A stretch of DNA of 64,000 nucleotides, from NCBI GenBank assembly GCA_036346405.1, contig CM070563.1, positions 558,001 to 622,000 on the forward strand, in the 5' to 3' direction. This document shows, one piece after another, positions 20,396-32,229 of this stretch. Made by a program: the position numbers and the translations under genes. Positions within the stretch are counted from its first letter, which is position 1; the number at the start of each line of letters is the position of its first letter. The stretch is from Phyllostachys edulis (Eukaryota > Streptophyta > Magnoliopsida > Poales > Poaceae). The notes under the pieces are model-generated. The model made no database searches and was not told the DNA's origin. It worked only from the letters and a program-made list of their open reading frames with translations.

Positions 20396-23300
20396 ATAAT
20401 CTAAATTAGTCAAGGATGCAGCGGTACGATCCTATAGAACAGATCCTGTTCAAGTAAGGCTGCTGTTTCACCAACTGAAGTGGCTGCTTCATGTAGCTTA
20501 CTTTGTATCTGCATCCTCTTTTGTTCTGCGTCTATGCAAACAGTCTTTTTCATTTGCATCATGTAATCGCATCTACCTTCTTTAGTCTGGCTAGCTATCC
20601 ATGTCTCTTTTATGATCCAGTGAGCTCGTGTCTTGTGCTGTGTTAAGTTGTTTTGCCTCTGGAGATCTTTGCATGGCATCGTAGGCTTTAGCCTTGCTCT
20701 TTTCTCTCCCTTGGCTTTGGTCTTCTTTGTGCGGCAACCTGAACAAGCTTCTGGGCATTATTCGCGTTGGGTTTTAGAGAGAGCAAGCAATGCCACAACC
20801 AGTTGCTTGTAGCGGACAAGAAATACCAATGAAGATCCTCTAATGGAATGTTCGAGGGTTAGGAGAGATCAAGAAAAGGGCTTTAATCTTTCAGACAATA
20901 CTAGATGCGCAACCGGACATCATCTGTCTGCAAGAAAGAAAATTGACTAGTATTAATAATTTCAAAGCAATATGCTTCTTACCTCGTAGATTGAGAAATT
21001 ATCACTATCAACCCTGTGTTCAGACGTCAGGGGGCATTCTCACGGCCTGGTGATTCATCTTTGTCACTTGCCTTCAAATCGAAAACTGACAGCGTTCATT
21101 TTAATGTCACCAACATTTATGCACCTTTAGAAGACAATGATCGCCAGCCTTTCTTTAAGGAATTATCTATTGTTAGACAAAACTTCTCTAGACCTTGGAT
21201 GGTGATTGGTGATTTCAACATATACCGATACACTTTTGAGAAAAACAATGACAATATAAATTGGGCAGGAATGGCTATCTTCAACTCTTGGATACAAGAT
21301 CAAGGATTACTAGATGTAGAAATACCTAACAAGAGATTCACATGGATAAACAAGAGAAGAGTTCCAACAATGGTCAAACTTGACAGGGTTCTAGTTAATA
21401 CAAAATGGAGCCAGGTCTTCTTGGGAACCTCTGCGAAATCAGTAATAGCTGTCACTTCATATCACACTCTAATTGTTGCCAATATTACAACTAAAACACC
21501 TACTTCAAGACTATTCAGATTAGAAAACTATTGGCTCAACATGCCGGAGTCTCAGAACTTAGTGCTACAAAGCTAGACGCGAGGGACACGAGACTTAACT
21601 AATATATCCATTACCAACCTCAAATTACAAAGACTCTGTGCAAATATTAGATCGTGGTCCGGAAGGAAGCGCGGCCTAGCGAACCAACTTGACAACACCA
21701 AAATCACCTTGGAATACTTTGACAGTATGGAAGAATGGAGAAACTTAACAACTCTCGAATTCACTTTTAGGAAAAACATCCGACAACATCTTCAGGACCT
21801 AACCTGGTTCTGAGCTCTAAAATGGAAACGTCGGGTGAAAATTAAATGGTGGAAATTGGGTAATGAAAATACAAATTTCTTCCATGTTTCTTCCACCATC
21901 AACTACCAAAAGAATAGCATCAAGGTTCTGGTCAAGGATGGAATTGAACACTATGACAATGCTTCAAAATTAAAGATTGCTACATAATATTTCAGAGATT
22001 TATTTAGTATGACAGCTCAAGGGTCCCCAACATTTGACCTTACAAGTCTTTATCAACAGGATCAAGACCTACAGTCTCTTTCGGCTCACTTCACTTGGGA
22101 AGAGATAGCAAATGCAATTGCACATTCTCCAAACAACAAAAGTCCAGGGCCGAATGAATTTACCAACGAATTCTACAAAAAAAAAGTTCATGAATTTGTT
22201 AAAGCCTAAGCTACTACGCATCTTTGCGGACCTACATGCCACTAATCTAGATCTCTCTGGGGTGAACTCTTCTTATATCACCTTGATACCAAAAATCGAG
22301 GCACCTTTGCAAATAAATGATTTCAGGCCTATCTCACTTCTGCATAGTATACCCAAACTCATAAGCAAGGTTCTAGCCAACAGACTGTAACCGAGAATAG
22401 CAGATCTCATTGACTACATGTAGTCCGGCTTCATCAAAAAAAGATCAATCACAGAGAACTTCCTACTTGCTTCGGAGCTTGTCTAGTGTGCATTGAGAAG
22501 GAAAAAACCAATGATTGTGCTTAAGTTAGACTTCCATAAGGCTCTTGACTCAATAAATTGGGGCTGCCTTATGATGATATTACAACACCGAGGCTTTGAC
22601 AGTAAATGGATCAATTGGATACATACTAACCTTTCATCTAGTAAAGCATAGATTCTAGTAAATGGCATAGTGGACGACAAAATTCATTACAAACGTGGAG
22701 TACGACAAAGGGATCCACTATCTCTATACTTATTCATATTAGTAGCAGATGTCCTGCGGAGAATTTTACAACAAGTTCACACAGATGGACTTATTGTACA
22801 CCCCTTAGATGTATAACATACTCCTCCAACACTGCAATACACAGGCGACACCCTAATCTTACTCAAGGGCTCTACACATCAAGCTCTAGTTCTTAAAGAG
22901 CTCCTAGAGTCATTTACAAGTTTTTCAAGTTTGAAGATTAACTATCACAAAAGTACATTTGTACCCATACACATGACACATTAGGATGCCACCCTGGCTG
23001 CAGTTGCCCTGCAATGCCCAATCAGCTCAATGCCATGCAACTACTTAGGGTTACCGCTTTCCACCAACAAGATTCCTCATGGTCTGCTACAGCCAATCAT
23101 TGACAAAATAGATAGAAGGCTGGCAGGTTGGATACCCGGGTTATTGTCATGGGGAGGAATGATACAAATGATAAACATTGTGCTATCAGTTATACCCATT
23201 TATTACATGAGTTGCTTTCAATGGTCGGAACGTGGCATACAAGCCCTAGATAAAATCAAAAGAGCTTTTCTGTGGAAGGAAAATAGAGAGATTAATGGCG

Positions 23301-24648
23301 AATATTGCCTGGTCGCTTGAACCACCGTATTGATGCCACCGTGGTTGATTCGCCCTCGAGAATCGTAATGAGTTTTGATCATAAAACTTGATGCCCGAGC
23401 GAGTGGTGCAGGGATTCGCGACCTCAGGAATCGTAACAGAGTTTTGATCATAAAAACGACTGGGAAGCTACTATGAAACTCAACTGAACCTTGTTTTCGG
23501 TGTTTAAGAAGTCAGTATATTCGAGATAAAATACCAATGCAGTCCCGTCAGGGAGACACGGCGGTTTGGAAAACCATATCATCTGTCATCGAAATGACTA
23601 TACAAATGATCGTGGTCATAATTGGAGAGGGACAGACTACGTTGTTCAGGAAAGATCATTGGACATCCTCAGGACGACTATACCTACGCCTACCCACTAT
23701 ATTCACCTTTGCCACAAATCCGAATTTTACAGTCAGCTCGCAATTCATTGCTAATAATTGGGCAGTGTCATTACACCCGGTTCTATCACAACAAGCGATA
23801 TTGGAATATCAGATCTTGCTTCAAATTCTATCTGAACAACAATTGTAACAAGGAATCTTAGACCAGTGAGCAATAATCTAGACCAAGGCTGACATAACTA
23901 CCTCAGAAGTGTACAAGCTACTCTCTTTTCATGGTATAAAATGGATGGCGACAGACTATGTTTGGCGCAGATCAATACCACACAGATACAGAATATTCTT
24001 ATGGCTTGCTTTCAGAGGAAGACTAAACACTAGGGATAATATGACAACTAAGCAATGGAGGACAGATCCTCACTGTGACATCTGCCCTGCTCTAGAGACG
24101 ATTGATCATATCATTTTACGTTGTAAAGCTGCAGATAATTATGGAAGAAACTACGACTAGCAACAGAGGCATCCTCATCCCATGATATATTGGAATTTGT
24201 GCAAAAAGTATCAACAAAAGTAGCTACCTACGAGGACATTTGGCCCATATGTTTCGCAGCATGTGCTCATTCATTATGGATTACAAGAAATAAACGAGTA
24301 TTCCAAAAAGAAGAGGACGGTGCCACTGCGGTACAAAATTGGATCCAAGATTACATTAGCCACTGGTCGTACAGGACTAAACAAAATTATTGTGCTTCTC
24401 TTCGCCGGTGGAGTCAGCTCTTTCTGCAAACTCACTAAATGCTGGGGTAGTTTTTGTTCGTGGTGTGGTGGTGATGTTTATTCCTTTTTTTAGTTCTTAG
24501 TTCTAGTTTCAGATTTTTAGTTTGAGCTCTTTTTCATTTATTTATTTTTACTTATGTAACAGTTCTCGGCAACCATTTTAATACAATGGTCATAAGGTAG
24601 AGAATCCTCTACCTTTTCAACGTCAAAAAAAAATATATCTAAACTGAT
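20396..24648 (+). mobile_element. Near full-length L1-type LINE inside the hAT element
   Basis: On the plus strand an endonuclease region (WNVRGLG near 20849, DIICLQE near 20920, VIGDFNIYRY near 21205, KLDRVLVNTKW near 21380) is followed by reverse transcriptase (22009-23320) and a zf-RVT region (YRIFLWLAFRGRLNTRDNM, then CDICPALETIDHIILRC, 23970-24125). Many stops and shifts break it. Key residues are also changed: Y-T-G-D in place of Y-A-D-D near 22840, Q-R-D-P for Q-G-D-P near 22710, and S-Y-H for S-D-H at the endonuclease end. It ends in an A-run (about 24627-24635). Short similar words at the two edges (ATCTAAATTAGTC and ATCTAAACTGATC) may be a decayed target duplication. Confidence 0.88.
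23347..23457 (+). repeat. Local duplication inside the LINE
   Basis: The words GATTCGC, GAATCGTAA and GAGTTTTGATCATAAAA occur twice about 66 bases apart (from 23347 and 23413). They fall where reverse transcriptase gives way to the C-terminal region, so one copy is a private duplication of this LINE. Confidence 0.6.
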
Positions 24649-24912
24649 CTGGCCAATTTTGCATGTGATATTTCGTACTTTCTTTTGCCCGATGATTAAC
24701 CAAAGCTAATTCATTGCTCAAGTCTCTCTTCCAGTTTTGAATCTCCTGTGCAACATGCTCTGTTTCTGACTACGTAAATTGTCCAACAAGATAGAATGAT
24801 GATTTCTTCTGAGATTGGTTTGGCTATGTAGTTAATTCTAGTGAAAGTTTTCAACTAAAGGGGTGGCCGGAGCCCAGTTTGGCCTCCACTAGGCTCCGCC
24901 ACTGTATTTCGC

Positions 24913-25555
24913 CCTGCGTCTCTGTGAATGCTGGCAGCCCGTGTTATGATCCAGTTTGGTATGCTTTCATGCTATCAAATAAAATGAGTAGAGATTTTAG
25001 AACTGATTCTATTAGTTCAGAGCAGGAGCCTTGTGAAAAATTCTACAGTATCATCCTGTGGTCAAATGTCGACTCCTTTTTGTGACTATCCACTCTTAGT
25101 GGTACTGCAATGATGAATATGTTCTCAGTTGATAATGGTACCATCCTTTCGTTATTTGCTTGCAAAGCAGAGATTCTCCTGTTTTTGACAACAGTTACAT
25201 CATCGACATCGTTGTTATATCATGACCACAAGATTGAATATGCGCCCATAAGAATGCCATGTACCGCATGTTTGAGGGTTTTTTTAAAAAAATCTTGGTT
25301 AAATTGGTGGTAGGATGTAATAATCTAGGGAAGCAACAGCTTACATTCTATTTGTTGGAGGCTTTATTGACTACGGTACTGTTTTTTACTCAGCTCGGAT
25401 AGTAATATTTCGTCAATAGGCATCGATGTTGGAACAATGAGCTTATATTAAATGTTTTTACAGCAGAAAGCGTTGTTTCGTGGTGGGAGCTGTTTATTCC
25501 CTGGGTTTCATTGAGCCCGATTCTCAAGGCAAGACTGAGTTTATTATGCTCCTAT
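24913..25555. other. Probable distal ITPK 3' region, then intergenic
   Basis: This is the original continuation of the DNA before 20306. It contains AATAAA at 24978-24983 on the plus strand. No coding region is supported. Confidence 0.4.
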
Positions 25556-26295
25556 GAGCATCTTTAGTGTATCGAAACGATATCGATTCAAAGTCATGCT
25601 ACGTAAGAGTAACTGATGACGTTTAAAGTCATGCTACGTAAGCATTTTAGGGACCGAGCTTGTCTTTCTCCAATGTATTGAACCAATTTCTATTAATAAC
25701 TAGGACTCACGTTACATTAAAAAACCACAAAATAATAATATCCTCTCTCAACCGTACTCTCTCTTATGTAATTGTTTAATGTTTTGAATCGACTCCTAAG
25801 ATCATCTCCAATGTTGTGTTTTAGCCGGTTTAAATGAGGAGAGAGAAGACATTGAATCGATTCAATACATTAGAGGGGTCGATTTTAACCAAAAAATGCA
25901 TGAAACTGGATCCTACTTAGGAGTTGATTCAAAGCATTAAACAACTATATAGCAGAGAGTGCGGTCGAGTTAGCCGGTTTAAATGAGGAGAGAGAAGATA
26001 TTGAATCGATTCAATACATTGGAGGGGTCGATTTTAACAAAAAAAATGCATGAAACTGGATCCTACTTAGGAGTCGATTCAAAGCATTAAACAACTCATA
26101 TGAGCATTAAACAACTATATAGCAGAGAGTGCGGTTGAGAGAGGATATTATTATTTTGTGGTTTTTTAATATAACGTGGATCCCAGTTATTAGTATAAAT
26201 CGGTTCAATACATTGGAGAAAAACAAGCTCAGTTCCTAGAATGCTTATGTGGCATGACTTTGAATTGATATCGGCTCAATAGACTAAAGATGCTC
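25556..26295. mobile_element. Foldback MITE with about 245-base inverted arms
   Basis: The left arm (about 25556-25800, GAGCATCTTTAGTGTAT onward) matches the reverse complement of the right arm (about 26046-26295). Both contain ATTCAAAGTCATG, TCTCCAATGTATTGAAC, AAACCACAAAATAATAATATC and GTTGTTTAATG. The left arm has an extra duplication of AAGTCATGCTACGTAAG (from 25592 and 25627). The central part holds two further direct units with GAGAGAGAAGA and ATTGAATCGATTCAATACATT. Transcripts could fold into a long hairpin. The target duplication is unclear. Confidence 0.75.
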
Positions 26296-26299
26296 TAAG

Positions 26300-27016
26300 T
26301 AGAGTCCGGTTTCATGTATATTTTTTTGTTGGAATCGACCCCTCCAATGTATTGAATCGATTCAATGTCTTCTCTCTCCTCATTTGAACCGGGTAAAACA
26401 CAATATTGGAGATGGTTTAAGCATTCTAGGAATTGAATTTGTTTTTCTCCAATGTATTGAACTGATTCTTACTAATAAGTGGAGCCCACGTTACATTAAA
26501 AAACCACAAAATAATAATATCTTCTCTCAACCGCACTCTCTCCTATGTAGTTGTTTAATGCCCATATGAGTTGTTTAATGCTTTGAATCGACTTTAAGTA
26601 GAGTGTGGTTTCATGCATTTTTTTTTGTAGGAATCAACCCTCCGATGTATTGAATCGATTCAATGCCTTCTCTCTCCTCATTTGAACCGGGTAAAACACA
26701 ATATTGGAGATGGTTTAAGCATTCTAGGAATTGAATTTGTTTTTCTCCAATGTATTGAACTGATTCTTACTAATAAGTGGAGCCCACGTTACATTAAAAA
26801 ATCACAAAATAATAATATCTTCTCTCAACCGCACTCTCTCCTATGTAGTTGTTTAATGCCCATATAAGTTGTTTAATGCTTTGAATCGACTTTAAGTAGA
26901 GTATGGTTTCATGCATTTTTTTTTTGTAGGAATCAACCCCTCCGATGTATTGAATCGATTCAATGCCTTCTCTCTCCTCATTTGAACCGGCTAAAACACA
27001 ACATTGGAAATGATCT
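26300..27016 (+). repeat. 298-base tandem repeat derived from the same MITE family
   Basis: Units start at 26300, 26599 and 26897 (the third is partial), each opening with TAGAGT..GGTTTCATG. The first two are almost identical. Their sequence is related to the arms of the neighbouring foldback element, so the array grew by duplication within or beside it. Open frames starting near 26384 and 26682 repeat with the same period and are not genes. Confidence 0.85.
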
Positions 27017-27042
27017 GACATGCTATGCCTCCACTTGGGCCA

Positions 27043-27190
27043 TATCATCCTCCTCAAATAAAAGTTGTTTGCTTGCGATCGAGATCCAAAGCATCTCCAA
27101 TGTGATCCGTCGATAGATGCCATATCATCCTCCTCGAATAAAAGTTGTTTGCTTGCGATCGAGATCCAAATCATCTCCAACGTGAGTTTT
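27043..27190 (+). repeat. Two-copy 75-base tandem repeat
   Basis: CATATCATCCTCCTC, AATAAAAGTTGTTTGCTTGC and GATCGAGATCCAAA occur in order at 27043-27112 and again at 27120-27187. The second copy ends in CATCTCCAA, a MITE-terminus word, so the block is probably MITE flank copied with the array to its left. Confidence 0.7.
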
Positions 27191-27456
27191 TCTTCAGATT
27201 AAGCCACATGATGCATCTCCTATATATCCGCACTGGGACTGGAATGGGCTTTTCTTTTCCACTCCAAACTCCGAAGGCCAGTAGGCCTAAACCACTGGCT
27301 GATTGATATATGTGCTGTTTTCTCGCTGCTGTTTTTGTTACTGATTTTTCTTCTTTGTCACGATTAGCGAGCGTAGCGTGGTTATCTGAAAATAGAGCAC
27401 ATTCTTGGACAAGCTCTAGTATCTGGACCAAATAAGTAGTTTATTGAGAAAATTGT

Positions 27457-27969
27457 ATTGTAGATCTCTGAACCTATGAGAGGTTGTGCCACTTAACTAT
27501 CTAAACTTACATTTTACTTTCTCACCTCTCTAAACTTGCGAGGTTGTGTCACTTAGTTCCCTGAACTTTGTGTTGAAGTGAAATTCGTCGGATGCGATGT
27601 CGGTGACTTCGTTCCCTCCGTGTCCAGTGGACTCGTTGTCGCCCTGTTCCGGCCGTGTTCATCATTCCCGTCACCTCATGTCGATAAAAACGGATTCTTC
27701 GGACCGGGAATGCACCATGCTCATGTCTTCGCCGAAGCTCCACCGTCGTAGCTTGCCGTCACCCTCGCCTTTGTCTCCTCTGAGTCGGCCGTGAGAGAGA
27801 AATAATGTGCCCCTGCTCTAGCACTATGATTCGCCGGCTTAGCCTTTTCGGTTAGCAAACGGCTAAATGGACTGCGATGTAAACAAGGACAAGTTTAGAA
27901 GACTAAGAAAGTAAAATACAAATTCAGGGAGCTAAGTGACATAACATCGCAAGTTCAAAGACCTACAAT
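27457..27969. mobile_element. MULE-like MITE with about 85-base TIRs
   Basis: The left end ATTGTAGATCTCTGAAC and the inverse of the right end ATTGTAGGTCTTTGAAC begin two arms that stay similar for about 85 bases, sharing GTCACTTA and the ATTTTACTTTCT-type words. The interior is GC-richer and holds a short Ser/Pro-rich open frame (27597-27794) without a recognisable domain. No target duplication was found. Confidence 0.6.
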
Positions 27970-28079
27970 GCGCCCGAAACATAACATCTCAAGGGCGGAG
28001 AGGACGTACTCAATCAGTACCACTCCGATGGTTGTGATAACAAGAGCACCGACTTGTTGTGTATAGGCAAAGTTGCTTA

Positions 28080-28730
28080 GGGCATGTTCAATAGTTTATC
28101 TTTTAAGTTGTCTCTAACACCCTTCATGTTATCTTGAGATAATTTTAGAGACAATTATCCTAATGGCATCTCCAATAGTTAAGATAACTTTGTCTCTAAC
28201 ATATGCTACATTATCTTTAGAGACAACATCTCCAATAGATAGTCTCTAGCACACTCTCCAACATTTATATTTTATAATTTTCTTTTGAAACATGCCTACA
28301 TGTCAACTAGAGTAGATTAATGTATCATGTCTTGTTTCGTATGCACGACAGTCTCTTTAAGAAGAGACGACTTATGCTTTCTCTTCTCCCCTCTCTCCTC
28401 CACGTAGGATTTTATTGACGTGACATAGCTAAAAGACGACAATAAATACATTATTGGAAATGTCTTAATACATTGTCTCTTGAGCTGTCTCTTTAAAACC
28501 TCACAAGTATTTAAGCTTTACATGAATCGAGTGCCTTGTTTCGCATGAATAGACGACACCTGTACTCTAACAGTAAAAAGCCTCGTCGCTAATGCCTTAT
28601 TTCACGTGATGCGCCTGTGCATCGTGAGAGGATGACCTTATTCCCTCTTCTCTTTCATTCTCCTCCATGTCACCAAAAAACTTAAGAGACAACCTTAGAG
28701 ACAGCTAAAATGACACTATTGAAGGTGTCC
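28080..28730. mobile_element. Tourist-like MITE, TTA target duplication
   Basis: The ends GGGCATGTTCAATAGT and, inverted, GGACACCTTCAATAGT are flanked by TTA at 28077-28079 and 28731-28733. Inside are repeated words GTCTCTA and TAGAGACA in both orientations, giving strong folding potential. At 651 bases it is long for a Tourist element. Confidence 0.75.
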
Positions 28731-28884
28731 TTATATACTGGTGATTGGTCTATGTTTTCCTATTACTAATTGCTGGTGTATGTTGGGACAGATGTAGTAT
28801 TTCGGGGTGCTTAAATTCATTAGATTCACGGCCACTCAATCAATACCCACTAACATATCGTGGCCACCACCATTGAGTTGTCGA

Positions 28885-29134
28885 TGGTGGCTAACATATA
28901 TGGCCGGCCGTGAATCTAATCTAGCATCTTAGCAAACTAGCCTTCGATTCGTTGGAGTCGTCAATGGTGGCTAACATATATGGCCGGCCCCGGCCGTGAA
29001 TCTAATCTAGCATCTTAGCAAACTAGCCTTCGATTCGTTGGAGTCATCAATGGTGGCTAACATATATGGCCGGCCCCGGCCGTGAATCTAATCTATTATC
29101 TTAGCAAACTAGCCTAGCTTGGAAGCTGCGAAGG
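28885..29134 (+). repeat. Three tandem copies of an 80-86 base unit
   Basis: Units start at 28885, 28965 and 29051 with TGGTGGCTAACATATATGGC. Each contains GTGAATCTAATCTA, ATCTTAGCAAACTAGCCT and TTCGTTGGAGTC. The second and third carry six extra bases around GGCCGGCCCCGGCC, where the first has GGCCGGCCG. No coding potential. Confidence 0.85.
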
Positions 29135-29512
29135 TAAAACTAAGCATCGATTCGATTCGTTGGAGTCGTCAGTGGTGGTGGCCACGATGAGTCGATGATG
29201 TATGGACTGGGACGACTGGTTTGCTTGCGCTCTGCCTATTAGCAATTGGTAGCGGCAACAGCTCATCAACATCGATCTGTGGCCATACAGCGCGGATCCA
29301 CATCCTCTGCTTTGTTGTAATAAAGATGATCACTGCATATGTGAGTGATTAAACAATACTCGCTAGTAATATTGTAACGATTGATCTGGACCTTTGATTT
29401 TTGTATGGATATCATGAAGATATACTCATAATTTTAAGTGATGATACAATTGGTTTAAAGGTTTGTTGAATCTCTTGTTTTTCAGCAAAGATCAGCAAAG
29501 TGTCAGGATAAT

Positions 29513-31314
29513 CGGTAGTACCGGTTTTGTATTGCGGTATTACCTCAGCGCGGTATGACCGCGTGTATACAGCGGTATTACCGCAGTACAGTATGACCAC
29601 TAGTGTGGAGCGGTACTACCGTAAGTCAAGTGGTCCGATCGTGAAGGGGTCTTTTTGGACGTCCGATTGAGATCCGACGGTCCGTAGCGAGGGGGACGTT
29701 CGGACCGTCCGAACAGTGCCCAGATCAGATGGCTAAGACGTGTGGTCCGAACATTCCCGTGAATCTGGGCTATCCACGTGGCAGGGTGTTCGGTTCTAAG
29801 GCTTTCGAGCGTTTTCCGTGAAACGGTAATACCGCAGTTGAGAATCAGTATTATCGAAGTCCGGTAGTACCGTTTGGTTTATGGCAGTATGGAATTTCCA
29901 GAGGAGATGTTTTGGGAGATTTTGGGTTTCTCCGAGGAGTGGTAAGACCGCAGTGTTTTGAGCGGTATTACCGTAGGGCGGTAGTACCGGGGTTTATATG
30001 ACAGTGTTACCGCTTATGTGCTGATTGTCGATTCTCTTAGAGAATTTGATTTGGTTAGGTCAAGTTCATGTTTATCAGTGCATATGTGTTGCATATTGCA
30101 TGATTTGGCTAACGTGGGTCAAGTTGTGAAGAACTTATTCCCGGAAACGATTTCTTGGCCTATTGCTGTGCAGGTAGCTTGCAGGTCAACGACGGTCGAT
30201 GGCGACGATGATCAGGACTAAGCTTGGAGAGCTGAGGTCCAGAACGATCAAGGATGTCGGGTGAGGTCAGGAGACTCAAGCGTGGCGCAGAATGGACAAG
30301 GGTGATCGAACAAGCAGTTCGATGCGACTGGTTGGATCAAACGGCGCAGGGGTCGGTACAAGTGCCTGTTAGTTTCGGCGGGAGCCGGACGGGAGAGACT
30401 TGCCGACATGATGAGAGCCGTTGATCAACCTACACGTGGCGAAGTAGGCGATTGCTTCATCATGATTGAGCTTGGTCTTCGGAGAAAGATCAAGAAGGAG
30501 TATTTTGGTAATTTCACCAAATACCGCCTTGGTGACCTTAAGCTAAACCGCGGCGCAAGACGACGTAAGGAGAAACGGTTTAGGTCAAGTGAAGATGAAG
30601 ACATCGCATTAAAATGCGTGCGTGAGTTAAACCCGTTTGTTAGTGGGCTTAACGGGTGCCCAATGGGTATAGTCTTCTAGAAGCTAGCCTCCACTATAAA
30701 TAGGAGAGAGTGTTGTCCAGCAGCCTCTAAGCACTTCGTTGTGAGAAACCCTAGTTGGTTTTAGGGTTTTAGAGAGAAAGAGGAGAGTTAGGGTTCTAGG
30801 GATTGATTGAGTGAGTGCTCTTGTATTGAGTTGTGTCCTTTAAGATGGAGTGGCTGTAAACATCAATCTCAAATCTCAAATCAATCCAAACAAGTTCTCT
30901 AAGATGAGTCTCCTTCGTTCTTGCTCTCTATTTTTGATGATTTGGTGCTTTTGATGATTCATCAGTTTTCTCTTGAATCTTTGTGTTGATCTTGCTTGCT
31001 GTGACGTGTGGGAGACCATCTAAGATCATCTTGATCATCCATAACCCACGAGCAAGATTTAGATCATATTTTGCTTTTTGACTCGGTTTTGAAACGAACT
31101 TCGCTCAAATTGAAAAATGTCATAATTTTGATGTAAATCTACTCAATCGTTGATTGGAATAGGTTCCTGACCTCCTAGAGAAGATAGGTTTCAAGTTTCA
31201 TAGGTTTTGGTTGGATGAATCAAAAGTTGTGCCATTTTTGGGTTTCGTCTGCGTGCTGTTTTTACTGATCTCCAGAAAAATCGGTAGTACCGCTCTATAC
31301 ACTGCGGTAGTACC
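29513..31314 (+). repeat. Cluster of the palindrome CGGTANTACCG
   Basis: Exact copies lie at 29513, 29573, 29611, 29824, 29862, 29963, 29979, 31282 and 31304, with near copies at 29535, 29551, 29941 and about 31325. The central base varies freely (A, C, G or T) while both half-sites stay constant. Spacing is irregular and there is no tandem unit, so this is not a simple satellite. Confidence 0.8.
30695..30702 (+). promoter_or_regulatory. TATA box of the probable LTR promoter
   Basis: TATAAATA in a plus-strand setting, followed about 25-35 bases later by a plausible start region and a typical LTR leader. Confidence 0.5.
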
Positions 31315-31555
31315 GCGTATATAACGGCGATAGTACCGATTTCCTTGATCTTTAGCACAACTATGTGGTTTCTGTTGCCGTGCTTTGGGGGTTGGAGTAG
31401 ATTCAAAGTAAGTCTTCCTCTGTACTTATTTATTGATCTTCATAGCTCTCATAACTATTGGAGTGAAGTGTGTGTTAAATCCAATTTTAAAAGAAATTTT
31501 TGATTGAGCTCCTATTCACCTCTCCCTCTAGTCGTCTTTCCGATCCTACATTTTG

Positions 31556-31934
31556 ATTGAGCGGTGAAGATCGACTTCTAATACGTAACACGGTAAATTC
31601 TCTGTATTGAACCATTCAATACAGATCGGACGGTAAAGATCAATTTTTAATATATGATACTTAGATCCTCTGCATTGAACCTTTTTTTTATGCAGAGCAC
31701 AGGCCCACCAGCAGCAGCTCCTCGATCGATCGTACTGCTGTCTACATCTGTCTATCTATATGAGATGGATGAGCGAGCACCAAGGACGGACGGTCCATTT
31801 GCTTGTCAAAGTTGAAGCTGGCCATGTACATGACATGTATGAATCTAGCTAGCTAGCTGCTGCTTGCTTTAATTAATTTCCTGCACGCGCGAGCGTGTCT
31901 CTCTCTATATATATATATATGAAAAATAGTATGA
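31556..31934. other. Intergenic with small duplications and a microsatellite
   Basis: The words CGGT.AAGATC, CTAATA, GATC.TCTG.ATTGAACC recur at about 31564-31612 and 31632-31680, an imperfect short tandem copy. A (TC)n-(TA)n microsatellite lies at 31898-31920. No gene was seen. Confidence 0.5.
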
Positions 31935-31936
31935 TA

Positions 31937-32227
31937 CTCTTTGGAGTACATATTCCTATTTCTCATACACCACTTAAATCGTATAATAATATCTTTTTAT
32001 CAATTTGAGCGTACTCCAATAACAATTATAAGATACCCCAAAATGAGTTCTATGAAAAAATTATTAAAGTCCACATTTAATAACTAAATTTGTGTTTATA
32101 CTTCTTCTATATATGAAAAAGGGTATATAGCAAAAATAAATGGCTCCAATGATACTAAAAGTGATAAATAAGTATAATATATTCGTTTAAGTGGTATATT
32201 TGAAGTCGAAGTATGTACTCCTAGGAG
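31937..32227. mobile_element. Stowaway-like MITE
   Basis: The ends CTCTTTGGAGTACATA and, inverted, CTCCTAGGAGTACATA are flanked by TA at 31935-31936 and 32228-32229. The arms stay similar for about 45 bases (CACTTAAA near the inner end). The AT-rich interior has no coding potential. Confidence 0.7.
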
Positions 32228-32229
32228 TA

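Larger units (their letters stand above)
20307..24904. mobile_element. hAT-type non-autonomous element with a nested LINE
   Basis: The ends are CAGTGGCGGAGC at 20307 and its inverse ending in GCTCCGCCACTG at 24904. They are flanked by a perfect 8-base duplication TATTTCGC (20299-20306 and 24905-24912), the hAT signature. The element's own sequence (20307-20395 and about 24649-24904) matches a second copy at 36936-37275 in the opposite orientation, which lacks the insert. The host element was therefore only about 340 bases, and the remaining 4.25 kb is a later LINE. It encodes no transposase. Confidence 0.92.
29402..31550 (+). mobile_element. Probable solo LTR, SIRE/Maximus-like Copia
   Basis: The 3' end (ATTCACCTCTCCCTCTAGTC, then GATCCTACA) matches the way SIRE/Maximus-type LTRs finish. 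A TATAAATA at 30695-30702 is followed by leader-like sequence with GAAACCCTAG, as in a U3/R boundary. TG at 29402 and CA at 31550 are possible ends. The flanks TTTT/TTTTG overlap ambiguously with the ends, so the target duplication cannot be fixed. No internal coding domain is present, consistent with a solo LTR. The 90-codon frame at 30408-30680 is not considered a gene. Confidence 0.55.

Noticed and set aside
26384..26867. Two near-identical 61-codon frames as a duplicated gene
   Set aside because: They repeat with the 298-base MITE array, lack a proper ATG context and contain TIR-type sequence.
30408..30680. A 90-codon basic protein
   Set aside because: It lies in the U3-like part of a probable LTR just before its TATA box, with no homology I recognise.
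29513..31314. Regular short palindromes as a CRISPR-like array
   Set aside because: Spacing is irregular, there are no uniform spacers, and the context is a plant LTR. CRISPR arrays are not expected in nuclear plant DNA.
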